From NCBI GenBank assembly GCA_025963635.1, contig JAOQAK010000024.1, positions 16,144 to 80,143 of the forward strand: DNA of 64,000 bases, written 5' to 3'. The DNA comes from Ferruginibacter sp. (GTDB taxonomy: Bacteria > Bacteroidota > Bacteroidia > Chitinophagales > Chitinophagaceae). The notes under the pieces are model-generated. The model did no database searches, was not told where the DNA came from, and saw only the letters and a list, made by a program, of their open reading frames with translations. The stretch's first letter is position 1. Every line of letters begins with the position of its first letter. Positions 1 through 10,600 of this stretch are shown in pieces. The position numbers and the translations under genes were made by a program.

Positions 1-629
1 GTGGATAATTACGGACGACTATTAAGAAATTCAATTTTCCTAATTTCTTTGGGTTATGTATGCTTTTTTAGTTTCGAGATGTTAACCGAAGTGTATACCC
101 TTTTTTAAGATGGATCCATTAAATGAGTTTAGCATCCGGTTATATTTAATTTTTACCTGGGTAAATCTTTTCGTCAATATTCTATTTGCCTTTGCGGTCC
201 TGTGCATTCCTGGTAAGGCGCGTTACGCTCCAACGCTCAGGGGGCTCGCAACATAATAATTCCAATGTTAGCACTTTATTGTAAAGCATCGTTATAAAAT
301 TGCCTTTTAGATATGATAACGATGAAGATGAGGACGTACAGGATGAATTTGATTAATAGGTTAGTGTTAATATGGATTACATAACGGCGCCCTCCACTTA
401 AAGACGTGCACACTCTTCAAGATATGCTTGCATACTTTAGCTATTCGGGATGAAACCGCACTAAGAAATGGGGGTAAAGGGATGGATATTTAAATTCAAG
501 GGAAACTGATTACCATGTTATGAAAATAAATGAATCTCAAACGAGCCTGTCGCCAACCAGTTATGCGCCTTGCAACTGGCACACTTGTGCGGGTTAAGTT
601 GTACTGTACCTTGCCTTTTTTAAGGGCTG
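1..629. other. Non-coding stretch downstream of jetD
   Basis: No convincing gene is visible. A short open stretch around 294-354 on the plus strand ends in a very acidic tail (DNDEDEDVQDEFD) before a stop. It looks like the C-terminal end of a degraded gene, but it is closed upstream by a stop within about 25 codons. There is no start with a ribosome-binding site, no clear terminator for the jet operon and no RNA gene. Confidence 0.4.
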
Positions 630-1778
630 TCATGTTCCTTGAATAATTGCATTTAATCGTTCCTGTATATACGATTGGGCGATCCTTTCCTGCTCCAGCC
701 GTTTGTTATTAGCTAATAGAAACTGATATAGATGTTGCTCTTCTGCTGTAAGTGCTGGCAATAGCTTTTTTCTGTTGGTATTGTCGACTGCATAATGTTG
801 GAATCGGTTATAAGTAACTTCGTCCATTAAAAAACTGGTAGCGGGCGGATAATACTCCCTGATCATATTCAGCATTTCAAAACCGGCGGCATCCAAATCG
901 AACCAGCAATACAACCGCGTTTTATTAAGCCAGGGAATATGCCTGCTCAGCCTGCTTTTAAAACCTTCCCCAAATATGACCACCGATTGCGTTACTTTAG
1001 GGAAAGTTAAAAAGCACACCTGGTTCTCGATGATAAAAACATTTTTTGGCGTCCAGTTTAACCATGCCGCGTCTTCCAGTGTAAGCGCGCATTCATCGTA
1101 TCCCAGGTGCGATTTTAGCTCATCATCCAAAATCCTAATCTGCGTGTATACGCTTATCTTTTTCAAATAATATCGTTGGGGAAAATCAGTTGCTGTTAGG
1201 TTTTTCTTTTCATCGGGTAGTAGCAGATCCAGTAGTTTTTTTAACAGCCTTTCGTTGTCTTCGATAAATTTCGTATGTACCGGTATGGGTAGCTCACGCA
1301 TGTAATAGGGGTGGGGTGGTTCGTTGTTGATAAAATACCGGCATACCTTGATTATGCTATCCCAATGGTCAACATTATCTAATATAATTGCAGGATTGTT
1401 ATTTGCCCATTGCGTTAAAGCTGGTAGTTGTTCAACAATCAAATTCCTTGCAGCAACGATTTGCTGGTAGGCGGTCGCTTTTCCAACAAAATATAAAAAA
1501 TCCTCCAGGCCGCTGAAATAGATTTTAGCCGGGACCGATTGCGTGCTGCCATTAATATTCCGCTCTTTCCAATCTACCGTGTAACCTTTATATTTTAAAG
1601 CTTTGGAGTGTTGATGTAATGGTACCAAATCGTTTTTCCAGTCGCTGAAATTGCTTCCAGCTACTTGTTTATTGGCAGGTATCACTAAAGGGAATATATT
1701 TTCATCCTTCAATTGGGATGAGACCACTTTCAAAAATAATTTTTCAGCCTTGGCCAGCAATTCTTTGGGCGTTATCAT
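630..1778 (-). CDS. jetD: Wadjet nuclease subunit JetD (Toprim)
   Basis: This is the 382-aa nuclease subunit of a Wadjet (JetABCD/EptABCD) plasmid-defence system. In the known family JetD cleaves DNA after the SMC-like JetABC complex has extruded a loop on a closed circular plasmid. The N-terminal half is the winged-helix/DUF3322-like arm. The C-terminal half is a Toprim (DUF2220-like) fold with the conserved Glu at about residue 251 (FIIENQ) and the DxD pair at 294/296 (CWFDLDAAG), so the metal-binding residues look intact. Its ATG overlaps the jetC stop in an ATGA arrangement, indicating translational coupling. It is the last gene of the operon. The assignment is firm because of length, motifs and operon order; activity depends on a JetA that is not seen here. 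Confidence 0.9.
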   Translation of the reverse strand: MITPKELLAKAEKLFLKVVSSQLKDENIFPLVIPANKQVAGSNFSDWKNDLVPLHQHSKALKYKGYTVDWKERNINGSTQSVPAKIYFSGLEDFLYFVGKATAYQQIVAARNLIVEQLPALTQWANNNPAIILDNVDHWDSIIKVCRYFINNEPPHPYYMRELPIPVHTKFIEDNERLLKKLLDLLLPDEKKNLTATDFPQRYYLKKISVYTQIRILDDELKSHLGYDECALTLEDAAWLNWTPKNVFIIENQVCFLTFPKVTQSVVIFGEGFKSRLSRHIPWLNKTRLYCWFDLDAAGFEMLNMIREYYPPATSFLMDEVTYNRFQHYAVDNTNRKKLLPALTAEEQHLYQFLLANNKRLEQERIAQSYIQERLNAIIQGT

Positions 1779-4700
1779 TGCGTAATTTCAGCTAATTGTT
1801 TTAAGGCTTCCTTCTTTTCATAGTATTCATCCATTGTAAGGTTGTACACAATCGAATGCTTCTTGTTTTTGATCTCTACAAAATGAACGGCATGAATATA
1901 GGGCTCGGCAATGTTAATTTTATCCAGTGGAGTTACTACTAATATCTGCAAATTTAGCTGGGCACAAAATTCCATCAGGAACTGGCTCTTTTCCGGATCG
2001 AGTTTACTAAAAGCCTCATCCACCGTTATAAACCGCAGGCTTTTGTATTGTTTGCCCGGTTGAAAAATACCAAACTGGTGGGCAATGGCAGCACCCAAAA
2101 TAGCATAGGTGAATTGCGCTTTTTGTCCGCCCGAGTAGCTGGCAGTGTTATCATGGTATTGCCCTGCTTTATTTTCAACAACAGAGTATTCCCTGGCACT
2201 AAAGGTAAGCCAGTTGCGTATGTCGGTTACTTTTTTTCGCCAGGCTTCTTCCTTTTGCAGTTCCGTTACCAGGTCCTTTATTTTATTAAAAACACCTTCG
2301 CGGTAAGCATCATCTTTATGTGTGGCTAACTCTAGTGCATTGGGGATAGTGGCACTCAATTGATCCTTAAACAATTTTATTTCCTGCTCCTTAGTGAGCC
2401 TGCACTCCAGTTGCAGGTAAGTATCGGGGTCTTTATTGAAAGTGATCTTTTTCAGCGGCACATTCAATTCTTCAATTACATCCTTTATTTTTTCTTCTTC
2501 TGTAAACAGCCAGGTCCGGTAATTGGTAAGTGCATCCAGCATACTTTTATCCATATAATCTTTAAAGCGTCGCTTATGCTCTACCAGCCGCTGGTTGCGA
2601 ATGGTATTATATAAGTCTTCCAATTCTTCCAGGCTGGTAAGGCTGGCGCTGATATTCATCACATCCCCACTCCAGTCGGGGAAGGCTGTCAAAATTTTTT
2701 CGTTGGGATGTATAAATGCATTTACCAGTGAAATCGTTGCCAATTTTATTTTACTCTCTTCATCATTGGCGGCTGCAAGCCTGTTTTTTACGGATGCGGT
2801 CAATACCTTTTTCAATGTTTCCATTTGCCCGAGTGTTTCAGGTACGGTATTGTTTATTTTTTCTGTGCCGGCAAAATGTTCGATTGCCGCACTACCTTCA
2901 TCAGTCAATTCATCAAACCTGATATTTATCTTACGCTGGTTCTTCTGAATCAGGTCATTGTCCAGCTTGCTGATTGCCCTGATTATTTCATCTTTTAATT
3001 TGCGTTTTACGGCCAGTTCTTTATCTACGGTTTCCAATTGATCGGAGATCGTTTGGTATTTATCAGATGACTTTTTAAGGTCCTCGATTTGCCGGCTCAG
3101 TGATTCAATTTTGGTGGCATGCTGTTGCCAATGGATCTCGTTATAAGATTTTACTTCGGCAATTAAGGTGATCCAATGTCTCTTATTTTCCAGCCCCTTG
3201 ATTTTGTGATCTAACTCGCCCAACTGCTCAAACAAACCCTCCTGCATCTTTTCGAGCCTGTATTTTTCCTGCTGCAGCAACTGGTCTGTTTCTTTATTTT
3301 CCCAGCCCAGCGTGTAGTTTAATTTGCTCCATTTGTGGGGCCGGTCATCCTTTTCGTGGCGGTTTTTATTTCGGATAAGCCCGTTTGATGTCACCGCCTT
3401 CTGTGAGCCATAGAATACTTCCAGATTATCCGTACAGTGATAATTAAACCGCTCTCCCAATTGTTGCTCTATCCATTTGGTGTATATACCGGCCTCTTTA
3501 ATTTCCAGTTTGTTCACCAAAGCATTATCATCCGTGGGCCAGCGGAAGATTGAGTCTACTTGCCGCCTATCGATCCTTTGGTATACCAGTCGCGCCTGCA
3601 AATTATTGGTATGCACAAATTGATTTACCTGTAGATTGTATTTTTCAGGCACTATCAATTGCAAAGCAAAGTTGTTCAATACTCTTTCAATGGCATCTTC
3701 CCAATGTAAGGCGCCTGCCTTCACTTTGATTAACTCTCCGGCAAATGGCAGCTCGCTCTCGCCTGTTTCAAGCAGGTCGAGCAATCGCTTACGTACATCG
3801 ATCAGTTGCTGCGGTATGCGGTTCTTCCTGCTTAACAAAGAAGTAATGCTGCGCTGTAACTGATCTATTTGAAGCTCAGTCTTTTCCTTTTCAGCTTTAC
3901 TGGTAAATTTTAGCTGTAGCAGTTCTTCATACTCCTGGTGCAGGGAAACCTGCAGTTGATCAACTTTTTTATGGTTTTCACGAAAGCTGGGCTCGTCCAG
4001 GTCCGTGTGCAAGCCAAGTTTTGCCGCCAGGTTACTATAGTCTTGTGCATGACTTTTCTTGGTATCCCGTTCTTTTGTTTCAGCAATCTTGTCCTTGTTT
4101 AGCAATTGGATCTGCCCGTCAATATTTAAGGCTGCTTTTTGAGCGATCAACTGTTTTTGTTCCTGCTCAATGCGGCCGATCGCTTCTTCTGCAATTATTT
4201 GCTCAATGGTGGCATCGTCTATTTCTTTTTCTATTTGCCTGATATGGATATCTAATAAATTGTATTCAATTTTATCCAAAAAAGATGGCAGCTGATCCTG
4301 TATTAACCGCAAATGCATAAGATTGGTTTCTGCCAAGTCGAGCTGATTCTTGTTAGCTATCACCGGCTCCAGCAATGCCAGCTGCCGCTCATCTTTCTGT
4401 ATGGCTTTATGGCTTATCAACAGGTCGCTGTAATGGTCGTGCAGGCTTTTGAATTGCTCCTCCGCATCCGGCTCTTCCAACATTTGGTGGCGGATAAATT
4501 GAGTGAGGTCACCCAGTACTTTTATGCCAACAGTTTGGTTGAAGAGCGACAACGCCTTTTCCTTTAACCCAAAAAGATCGGTAAACCTGGCGGCATATTC
4601 TTTAAAGCTATCATACAGGTCCGTTTTCGGAAATTGCCTGGTCAATTTCTTTTTCCAGTCGCCCTTAATATCAAAATGCCCCGTGCCAAAATGCTCGTTG

Positions 4701-5173
4701 ATATTTAATGGATAGGGCGCCACAATAAATACTTTCTTTAACATGCCACCACTAAACCAGCGCACCTGCACCAAAGTAATGGTATGCTGTGTGCCCGCAT
4801 TTTGAAAGCAAGCCAGTAAAACAGAGTAGGGGTTGTCGGCCTTGTACCTCAATTGTTCGGTGCTCGACCTGCTTTCCGATTCCAGGTAGGTTTTTCCGAA
4901 ATGGCCCCAAAAATAGGAGTTCTCGTCTCGTTCCTTTTTGCTTTCTGCCCCGGAAGATTGGTTGTAAAATCGCTTGCCAACAGGTACTAACAAAGTAAGC
5001 AATGCATCAATTAAGGTGGTTTTGCCGCTGCCGTTGGCGCCGGTGAGCAGGGAGGTTTGCCCGTTCGTTTGCAGTTTATATACCTTGCCGTGAAACGTGC
5101 CCCAGTTAAATACTTCCATATACCGCAACCGGTAACCGCCTTCCGAATTATTGTTGTTGAATAGTGTCGACAT
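1775..5173 (-). CDS. jetC: Wadjet SMC/MukB-like ATPase JetC
   Basis: This 1132-aa SMC-family ATPase is the motor of the Wadjet complex. The N-terminal head carries Walker A GANGSGKT at residues 45-52. The C-terminal head carries the ABC signature YSGGQKAQ (SGGQ about 1014-1017) and Walker B ending in VDEAF (about 1051-1055). Between them lie long charged coiled-coil segments (about 280-420 and 650-830) around a central globular region, the layout of MukB-type proteins. The start overlaps the jetB end by 26 bp, and the stop overlaps the jetD start. In the known mechanism two JetC copies, bridged by kleisin JetA and KITE protein JetB, extrude plasmid DNA. All ATPase motifs are intact, so the gene looks under selection. 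Confidence 0.92.
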   Translation of the reverse strand: MSTLFNNNNSEGGYRLRYMEVFNWGTFHGKVYKLQTNGQTSLLTGANGSGKTTLIDALLTLLVPVGKRFYNQSSGAESKKERDENSYFWGHFGKTYLESESRSSTEQLRYKADNPYSVLLACFQNAGTQHTITLVQVRWFSGGMLKKVFIVAPYPLNINEHFGTGHFDIKGDWKKKLTRQFPKTDLYDSFKEYAARFTDLFGLKEKALSLFNQTVGIKVLGDLTQFIRHQMLEEPDAEEQFKSLHDHYSDLLISHKAIQKDERQLALLEPVIANKNQLDLAETNLMHLRLIQDQLPSFLDKIEYNLLDIHIRQIEKEIDDATIEQIIAEEAIGRIEQEQKQLIAQKAALNIDGQIQLLNKDKIAETKERDTKKSHAQDYSNLAAKLGLHTDLDEPSFRENHKKVDQLQVSLHQEYEELLQLKFTSKAEKEKTELQIDQLQRSITSLLSRKNRIPQQLIDVRKRLLDLLETGESELPFAGELIKVKAGALHWEDAIERVLNNFALQLIVPEKYNLQVNQFVHTNNLQARLVYQRIDRRQVDSIFRWPTDDNALVNKLEIKEAGIYTKWIEQQLGERFNYHCTDNLEVFYGSQKAVTSNGLIRNKNRHEKDDRPHKWSKLNYTLGWENKETDQLLQQEKYRLEKMQEGLFEQLGELDHKIKGLENKRHWITLIAEVKSYNEIHWQQHATKIESLSRQIEDLKKSSDKYQTISDQLETVDKELAVKRKLKDEIIRAISKLDNDLIQKNQRKINIRFDELTDEGSAAIEHFAGTEKINNTVPETLGQMETLKKVLTASVKNRLAAANDEESKIKLATISLVNAFIHPNEKILTAFPDWSGDVMNISASLTSLEELEDLYNTIRNQRLVEHKRRFKDYMDKSMLDALTNYRTWLFTEEEKIKDVIEELNVPLKKITFNKDPDTYLQLECRLTKEQEIKLFKDQLSATIPNALELATHKDDAYREGVFNKIKDLVTELQKEEAWRKKVTDIRNWLTFSAREYSVVENKAGQYHDNTASYSGGQKAQFTYAILGAAIAHQFGIFQPGKQYKSLRFITVDEAFSKLDPEKSQFLMEFCAQLNLQILVVTPLDKINIAEPYIHAVHFVEIKNKKHSIVYNLTMDEYYEKKEALKQLAEITQ

Positions 5174-5747
5174 ATGTTTTTAGCTTGTTCCTTATTTGTT
5201 CCATTTTATCGTTATCCACCAGTGATTTGATGATTCTTTTTACTTCGTATTGATTGTTGTCCCTATTAACCGGGTCTTCGCGTGTGAGTTTTAATATCCC
5301 GATATTTTTAAGCGTATTAATAGGTGTGGCCAGTTCTTTCCAAAGCTTGCTTCTATTGGTTTGTTCCTTATAAAAAAGTTCAATTCGCTCTTTTATATCT
5401 TTTTGCGTAAGGAACAATTTGGTGCCTTCCGTTTTGATGTCAAACTCTTCCAGCGTCTCCCGCAGTATTACGCAGAGCAGGGTGGTTTCATAATTCATTG
5501 TTTGCTTGCGCATTAACCTGGGCAATGGATTTTCATCGGAGTCGTCCGCTTCCGGTTGCACTATCCTGGCATAGCCGTCTGCTTCATTGATCAATAGCTG
5601 TATCCCTATCTTGGTAAAATATTCTTGTATACTGGTTTGCCAGGATTGCAGATCACGCCAAAGATTTTTTTCATCGGCATATACCGGTCCCTGAAGTAGT
5701 TTTATGATCACATGGGCGTAGATAGATCTTGTATTCGTGTTTTCCAT
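5148..5747 (-). CDS. jetB: Wadjet KITE subunit JetB (DUF4194)
   Basis: This protein of about 199 aa matches the DUF4194/MukE-like KITE subunit that binds the kleisin and DNA in Wadjet complexes. The features recognised are an early LLQGPVY segment, a tryptophan-containing helix (LWRDLQSWQTSIQEYF), the GIQLLINEADGYARIVQ beta region, and winged-helix segments ending in a basic helix. I chose the ATG at 5747, preceded by GGGGG, over the in-frame TTG at 5801, because the family homology begins there. It overlaps jetC. Upstream, where jetA (DUF3375 kleisin) normally sits, there are only about 140 bp before a divergent sigma-factor gene. It is therefore the first gene of a three-gene operon. Confidence 0.85.
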   Translation of the reverse strand: MENTNTRSIYAHVIIKLLQGPVYADEKNLWRDLQSWQTSIQEYFTKIGIQLLINEADGYARIVQPEADDSDENPLPRLMRKQTMNYETTLLCVILRETLEEFDIKTEGTKLFLTQKDIKERIELFYKEQTNRSKLWKELATPINTLKNIGILKLTREDPVNRDNNQYEVKRIIKSLVDNDKMEQIRNKLKTYVDTIQQQ

Positions 5748-5888
5748 CCCCCACGCTGAATGGCATTCTTTTCGAAATAAAATAAAACGCTTATCTGCCA
5801 ATTTGTTAACTATTCCTTAACCATCACGTAATACACGTAATGCAATTTGCAGGAAATTAAGATACTGAATTAACTGCGATTCATTAAG

Positions 5889-6431
5889 ATGGAATTAAAT
5901 TCTGCAATACAAAACGGAACTGAAAAAGATTTCACAATAGCTTACAATCTTTACCATGTAAAGCTGTACCGATATTTCTTAAAAAAAACAAAGTCTGAAG
6001 AAGTGTCGATTGAATTGGTACAAATTGTTTTTATAAAACTTTGGAAGTTCAGGCATACCATTTCTGAAGATTTTTCTTTTGACACCCAACTTTTTAATAT
6101 TGCCCGTACCTGTTTCATTGATTTTATCCGACAAAAATCCATTCAACGAAGCAGAACGTTCAACTTAAACGATCTCCCCGATCTTTCGCTAACTATAGCA
6201 CCTGATACAACTTTTGAAGCAACGAATTATTTTGATAATATAACTCGGTCTTTACCGCCTGCTCGTAAAAAAGTTTTTATACTTAGCCGTATACAAGGTC
6301 TGTCTTACAAAGAAATTGCTGGCCATCTATCCATTTCCATCAATACAGTAGAAGATCATATGTCAAAAGCCATCCGGCAAATAAAAACCATCACTTCTAT
6401 TTTCGTCTTCTTTTATTTCGCCCTGTATTAA
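5889..6431 (+). CDS. ECF RNA polymerase sigma factor, FecI/SigZ-like
   Basis: This 180-aa extracytoplasmic-function sigma-70 factor shows sigma region 2 over about residues 15-90 (FDTQLFNIARTCFIDFIRQ, the -10 recognition helix) and region 4 over about 120-168. The region 4 helix-turn-helix reads LSYKEIAGHLSISINTVEDHM. The C-terminus is hydrophobic (about the last 12 residues), as seen in many Bacteroidota ECF factors. It is followed 66 bp later by a FecR-type anti-sigma gene and then a SusC/SusD pair, the usual order for a polysaccharide- or iron-responsive surface-signalling operon. It presumably directs transcription of the downstream susC/susD. It is divergent from the jet operon across only about 140 bp. 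Confidence 0.92.
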   Translation: MELNSAIQNGTEKDFTIAYNLYHVKLYRYFLKKTKSEEVSIELVQIVFIKLWKFRHTISEDFSFDTQLFNIARTCFIDFIRQKSIQRSRTFNLNDLPDLSLTIAPDTTFEATNYFDNITRSLPPARKKVFILSRIQGLSYKEIAGHLSISINTVEDHMSKAIRQIKTITSIFVFFYFALY

Positions 6432-6497
6432 GTAAATGTTAAGGGCAGTGGTAAGGATCTTTTACCAACGTATTCATTTCAGGAGTAAATATTTTAA

Positions 6498-7592
6498 ATG
6501 CAAATTTCGCAAGAGCTAATCAATCGTTTTTTTTTAAATGAATGTTCTTCAGATGAAGTGGATTTGGTAACTAAATATTTCTCTGCAAATAAAGACGCGT
6601 TTGAAAAATATATGGGTAAAGCGGAATGGGATATTATTGATACCGGTGAAGATTTAGATACTGAACAATCAAAAATATTACTTGTTTCGCTGAGACAACA
6701 ATTGTTCAACAAGCGAAAGGTGGGTTTGTTTGCAATGAATCATATTCCCTTCAAAGCTATCCTGGCTGCGGCTTCCGTGATACTATTGATCGCAAGCGCA
6801 TGGTGGTTTACCGCAAAAAGCAATATAGGAAAAAATGGTGTACCCACAGGTGACCAGGCCGTTCTTGTTCGGCATAATGAGCCGGGGCTTAACTGGCTTG
6901 TTGTAAGAAATACTGGAAAAAATGCACGTGTTCTCAAATTAGGGGATGGCTCTGTGGTTACCCTATTTAAAAATTCTATTCTTAGATATCCTGATCCTTT
7001 TGCAAGTAATATAAGAGCAATCGAATTGAATGGAGATGCCTTTTTTCAAGTAGCCAAAAATAAGCTTAAACCATTCATTGTTTACGCTGGCAACTTATCA
7101 ACAACAGCTTTAGGCACTTCGTTTAGAATTACTGCTTTTGATGAAGGAAAGTTGGGGATTACTATAAAATTACTAACAGGAAAAGTGGTGGTTAAATCCG
7201 TCGATGCAGCGGCCAAATGGAAAAAAGATCGCTTTATGCTCCCGGGTGATTTGCTTACTTACAATACCCCTACCGCGGCTGTATTGGTTACGAGGTCTGC
7301 TCCAAAAAATGAAACCATTGCAAATATTTCACGAAAACTGCAAAGGGATATTGCAGGCAGCGAGCTGCGGTTTAACAGCACTCCTCTGAATGAAGTAATA
7401 AATTCCATAGCAACTTTGCATCACATTAAAATAAACTACAGCGATGCTGATCTGCAGGGCATGAATTTTACGGGTATTATTAAAGAGTATGATGATGTAC
7501 AGACCATACTCAAAATGATTGCCCAAATGAATGAACTGCAGGTAAATCAGTTACCGGAAGGGTTCACTTTAAGCAGCCTGCAAAAGAAATAA
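6498..7592 (+). CDS. FecR-family anti-sigma factor with DUF4974
   Basis: This 364-aa inner-membrane anti-sigma factor has a cytoplasmic N-terminal domain (about 1-80) that would hold the upstream ECF sigma factor. One membrane helix lies at about 86-104 (ILAAASVILLIASAWW). A periplasmic FecR domain follows at about 130-235, with the typical DGSVVTLFKNSILRYPDPF and ELNGDAFFQV blocks. The C-terminal DUF4974/STN-like domain is at about 290-360. In this family the periplasmic part receives a signal from a TonB-dependent receptor and releases the sigma factor. The partner is probably the SusC encoded next, although that SusC shows no N-terminal STN signalling domain. Confidence 0.93.
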   Translation: MQISQELINRFFLNECSSDEVDLVTKYFSANKDAFEKYMGKAEWDIIDTGEDLDTEQSKILLVSLRQQLFNKRKVGLFAMNHIPFKAILAAASVILLIASAWWFTAKSNIGKNGVPTGDQAVLVRHNEPGLNWLVVRNTGKNARVLKLGDGSVVTLFKNSILRYPDPFASNIRAIELNGDAFFQVAKNKLKPFIVYAGNLSTTALGTSFRITAFDEGKLGITIKLLTGKVVVKSVDAAAKWKKDRFMLPGDLLTYNTPTAAVLVTRSAPKNETIANISRKLQRDIAGSELRFNSTPLNEVINSIATLHHIKINYSDADLQGMNFTGIIKEYDDVQTILKMIAQMNELQVNQLPEGFTLSSLQKK

Positions 7593-7671
7593 CAATCACG
7601 CGTTATACACCAACTTAATACACTGTAGTATAAGTGTACAGACAAATTATTGCAAAAATCAACACTAAATT

Positions 7672-10600
7672 ATGAAACAAAATTTAAGCGAACAGTTAAG
7701 AAAGGTTTTAAAAAAACGATTGCCGTTTGTATTTTTAATCCTCTGTTGCCAGGCCTTAAGCGCCCAGCAAATCGCTGTTGTAAAGGGTACCGTTATGAAT
7801 GATAGCAATGAAATTTTGCCAGGCGTTACGATAAAAGTTACTGCGTTAAATGGCAAAAGGGATTACTCAAATATGACCGATGAGAATGGTGTTTTTATAT
7901 TCAATAATTTAGGGAGCGGTAGGTTGTATAATTTTTCGGTGTCCTTCATTGGATACGAAACCAGCATTATCAAAAATTACCTGGTTAAGCAGGGTGAAAA
8001 TAACACCCTGTTGGTTAAACTAAAACAAACGAACACTTCATTACAGGAGGTAGTAGTAACTGCGTTGGGGATTAAGAGAGAGGAGAAATCACTGGGTTAT
8101 GCTGCCCAAACCGTAACTGAAAACACTGTAAAGGATGCAAAAACAAACAACTGGGTAAACTCTTTGTCTGGTAAAGTTGCGGGGCTTAATATACAAGGTA
8201 CCGGTGCAGGCCCAATGGGCTCGTCCCGCATTACCCTGCGTGGAGAAAATTCATTAAATCTCGACAATAACCAGGCACTGATTGTACTTGATGGTGTGCC
8301 GATCAGTAGCAAGATTACCGGCACAGGATATAACTCACATCTTTCCACTGACAGCCCTGTTGATTTTGGTTCAGCAGTATCAGATATCAACCCGGATGAT
8401 ATTGCCTCCATTACGGTTTTAAAAGGTCCCGGAGCCACAGCATTGTATGGAAGCCGTGCCGCAGGGGGAGCCCTCATTATTACAACAAAAAACGGTAGCA
8501 GAAAGGATAAGGGGCTGGGCATTACTTATAACACGAATATAAGTATGGACCAGGTAAATCGATGGCCTGACTACCAGTACGAATACGGAGAGGGCAGAAC
8601 AAGTGCATACTATTCTTATGGCGATAGCCCCGATGGCATTAATACCAGTACAGGTGTTGCGGCCGGTAGAGCCTGGGGCCCTAAATTTAAAGGGCAGTCT
8701 TATTTTCAATACGATCCAACTACTGCGGATAACTTAGCAACTAGCCGAACACCATGGGTGGCAGATCCTGACTACATCAAAGGCTTCTTTCAAACCGGGT
8801 TAACTTTTTCAAACAGCGTTTCCGTTGAAGGAGGCACTGACAAAGGATCGGCGCGTTTATCTGTTTCTCATCTCAAGAATACATGGATCATACCGAATAC
8901 AGGATATGAACGGTTAACAGCTGCTTTGTCGGTAAATCAAAAAGTGACTGATAAATTAAAGATCAACGGCAAAGTGACTTACACCAATAAAACAAGCAAC
9001 AACCTTCCTTCTGCGGGGTACAACAACCAGACGTTGATGTACTTTCTGATTATCGGAACCGCTCCCAATATCAGGCCCGACTGGTTTAAACCATACTGGC
9101 AGCCCGGGCTGGTTGGAATAAAACAAAAAAATCCATTTAACCCTGGCCCTGATAATCCTTACCTGGATATTTATGAGAACATCAATAAAATGAACAAGCA
9201 TGGCGTGGTTGGTACACTTTCCGCTAATTACGAAATAAGTAAGAAAATGGAATTTATGATTCGTTCCGGTGTAGATATGTCGTTTGAATTTCGTTCGCAG
9301 CAACGCCCCTATAGCATGACCAAATTTCCCCAGGGAAATTACAGGGAACAGAATGTTTTCAACTACGAGGTCAATACGGATGCCTTGCTTACTTTCAAGG
9401 ATAATATTACCAGTAAAATAAAATATAGTATTTCGGCAGGTGCCAATATAATGAAGCAAACTTATGATTTTGCAGGGTTATATGCTGAACGGCTTGCACA
9501 GCCGGGCATTTATCAAATATCCAATAGTTTAGACCAGGCTGTCGCTGATCCGCAAAAATCATCAAAAGCGATCAACAGTGTTTATGCCACTTCGCAGTGG
9601 TCGTACATGGAAAAAGTTTTTTTAGATGTAACGGGCCGAAATGACTGGAGTAGTACATTGCCTTTTAGCAACAATTCCTTCTTTTATCCATCCGTTAGCA
9701 CCAGTTTTTTACTCAGTGATCTTTTTAATTTACCGGCACAGATTTCATTTGCAAAGTTCAGGTTATCCTGGGCACAGGTGGGCAACGATACAAGGCCTTA
9801 CCAAACCTCTAAATATTATGATAGGATTTACGGTAACAGTTTTACCAATCCTGGCACCTTATTCAATCCGGGACTAAAACCTGAAATCATTTCCAGCTAC
9901 GAATCAGGACTGGATATCAGGTTTCTTAAAAGCCGGGTGTCTGTGGATCTAGCAGTTTACCAAAATAAAAGCCGCAATCAAATCATCGCTATTCCTTTAG
10001 ATCCCACCTCAGGATATTCCAGTGCATTAATAAATGCAGGTTTGATTGAAAGCAAGGGTGTTGAACTGCAGCTAAAAGGTACACCACTCTTAACCAAAAA
10101 TTTCAAATGGTCTTCTACGCTGAACTGGAGCATCAACAGAAGTTATGTACGTGAACTCGCCAGTGGCATTACCAGCCAGGTAATCTACAGCCATAGTGGC
10201 AATGTAACCATTGAGGCAAGGGTTGGTGGAAGAATGGGAGATATGTATGGAAGAGGGTTTCAACGCTCACCTGACGGTGAAATTATTTACAATTCCACCG
10301 GGTTGCCTGCAACCCTTGATACCAAAACGAAGGTTTGGGGAAATGCCTTTGCAGATTGGAAGGCAGGGCTGATGAATGAATTTACTTACAAAAATTGGAG
10401 AGTGAGTATTCTTTTTGATTACCAGAAAGGAGGAAGTATGTTCTCACAAACCAACCATAAATCTAATACGTTGGGTAAAACAAATGTAACGTTACCGGGA
10501 CGGGATGACGGTATTATAGGAGATGGTGTTGTCTACAATTCGGCAACGGGTAAGTATACTCCTAACACAGTTAAAGTTTCCGCGGATAGCTATTATGAAA

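Noticed and set aside
8097..9459. Long antisense ORFs inside the first susC gene
   Set aside because: They are mirror frames of a strongly supported gene, without start signals or recognisable domains.
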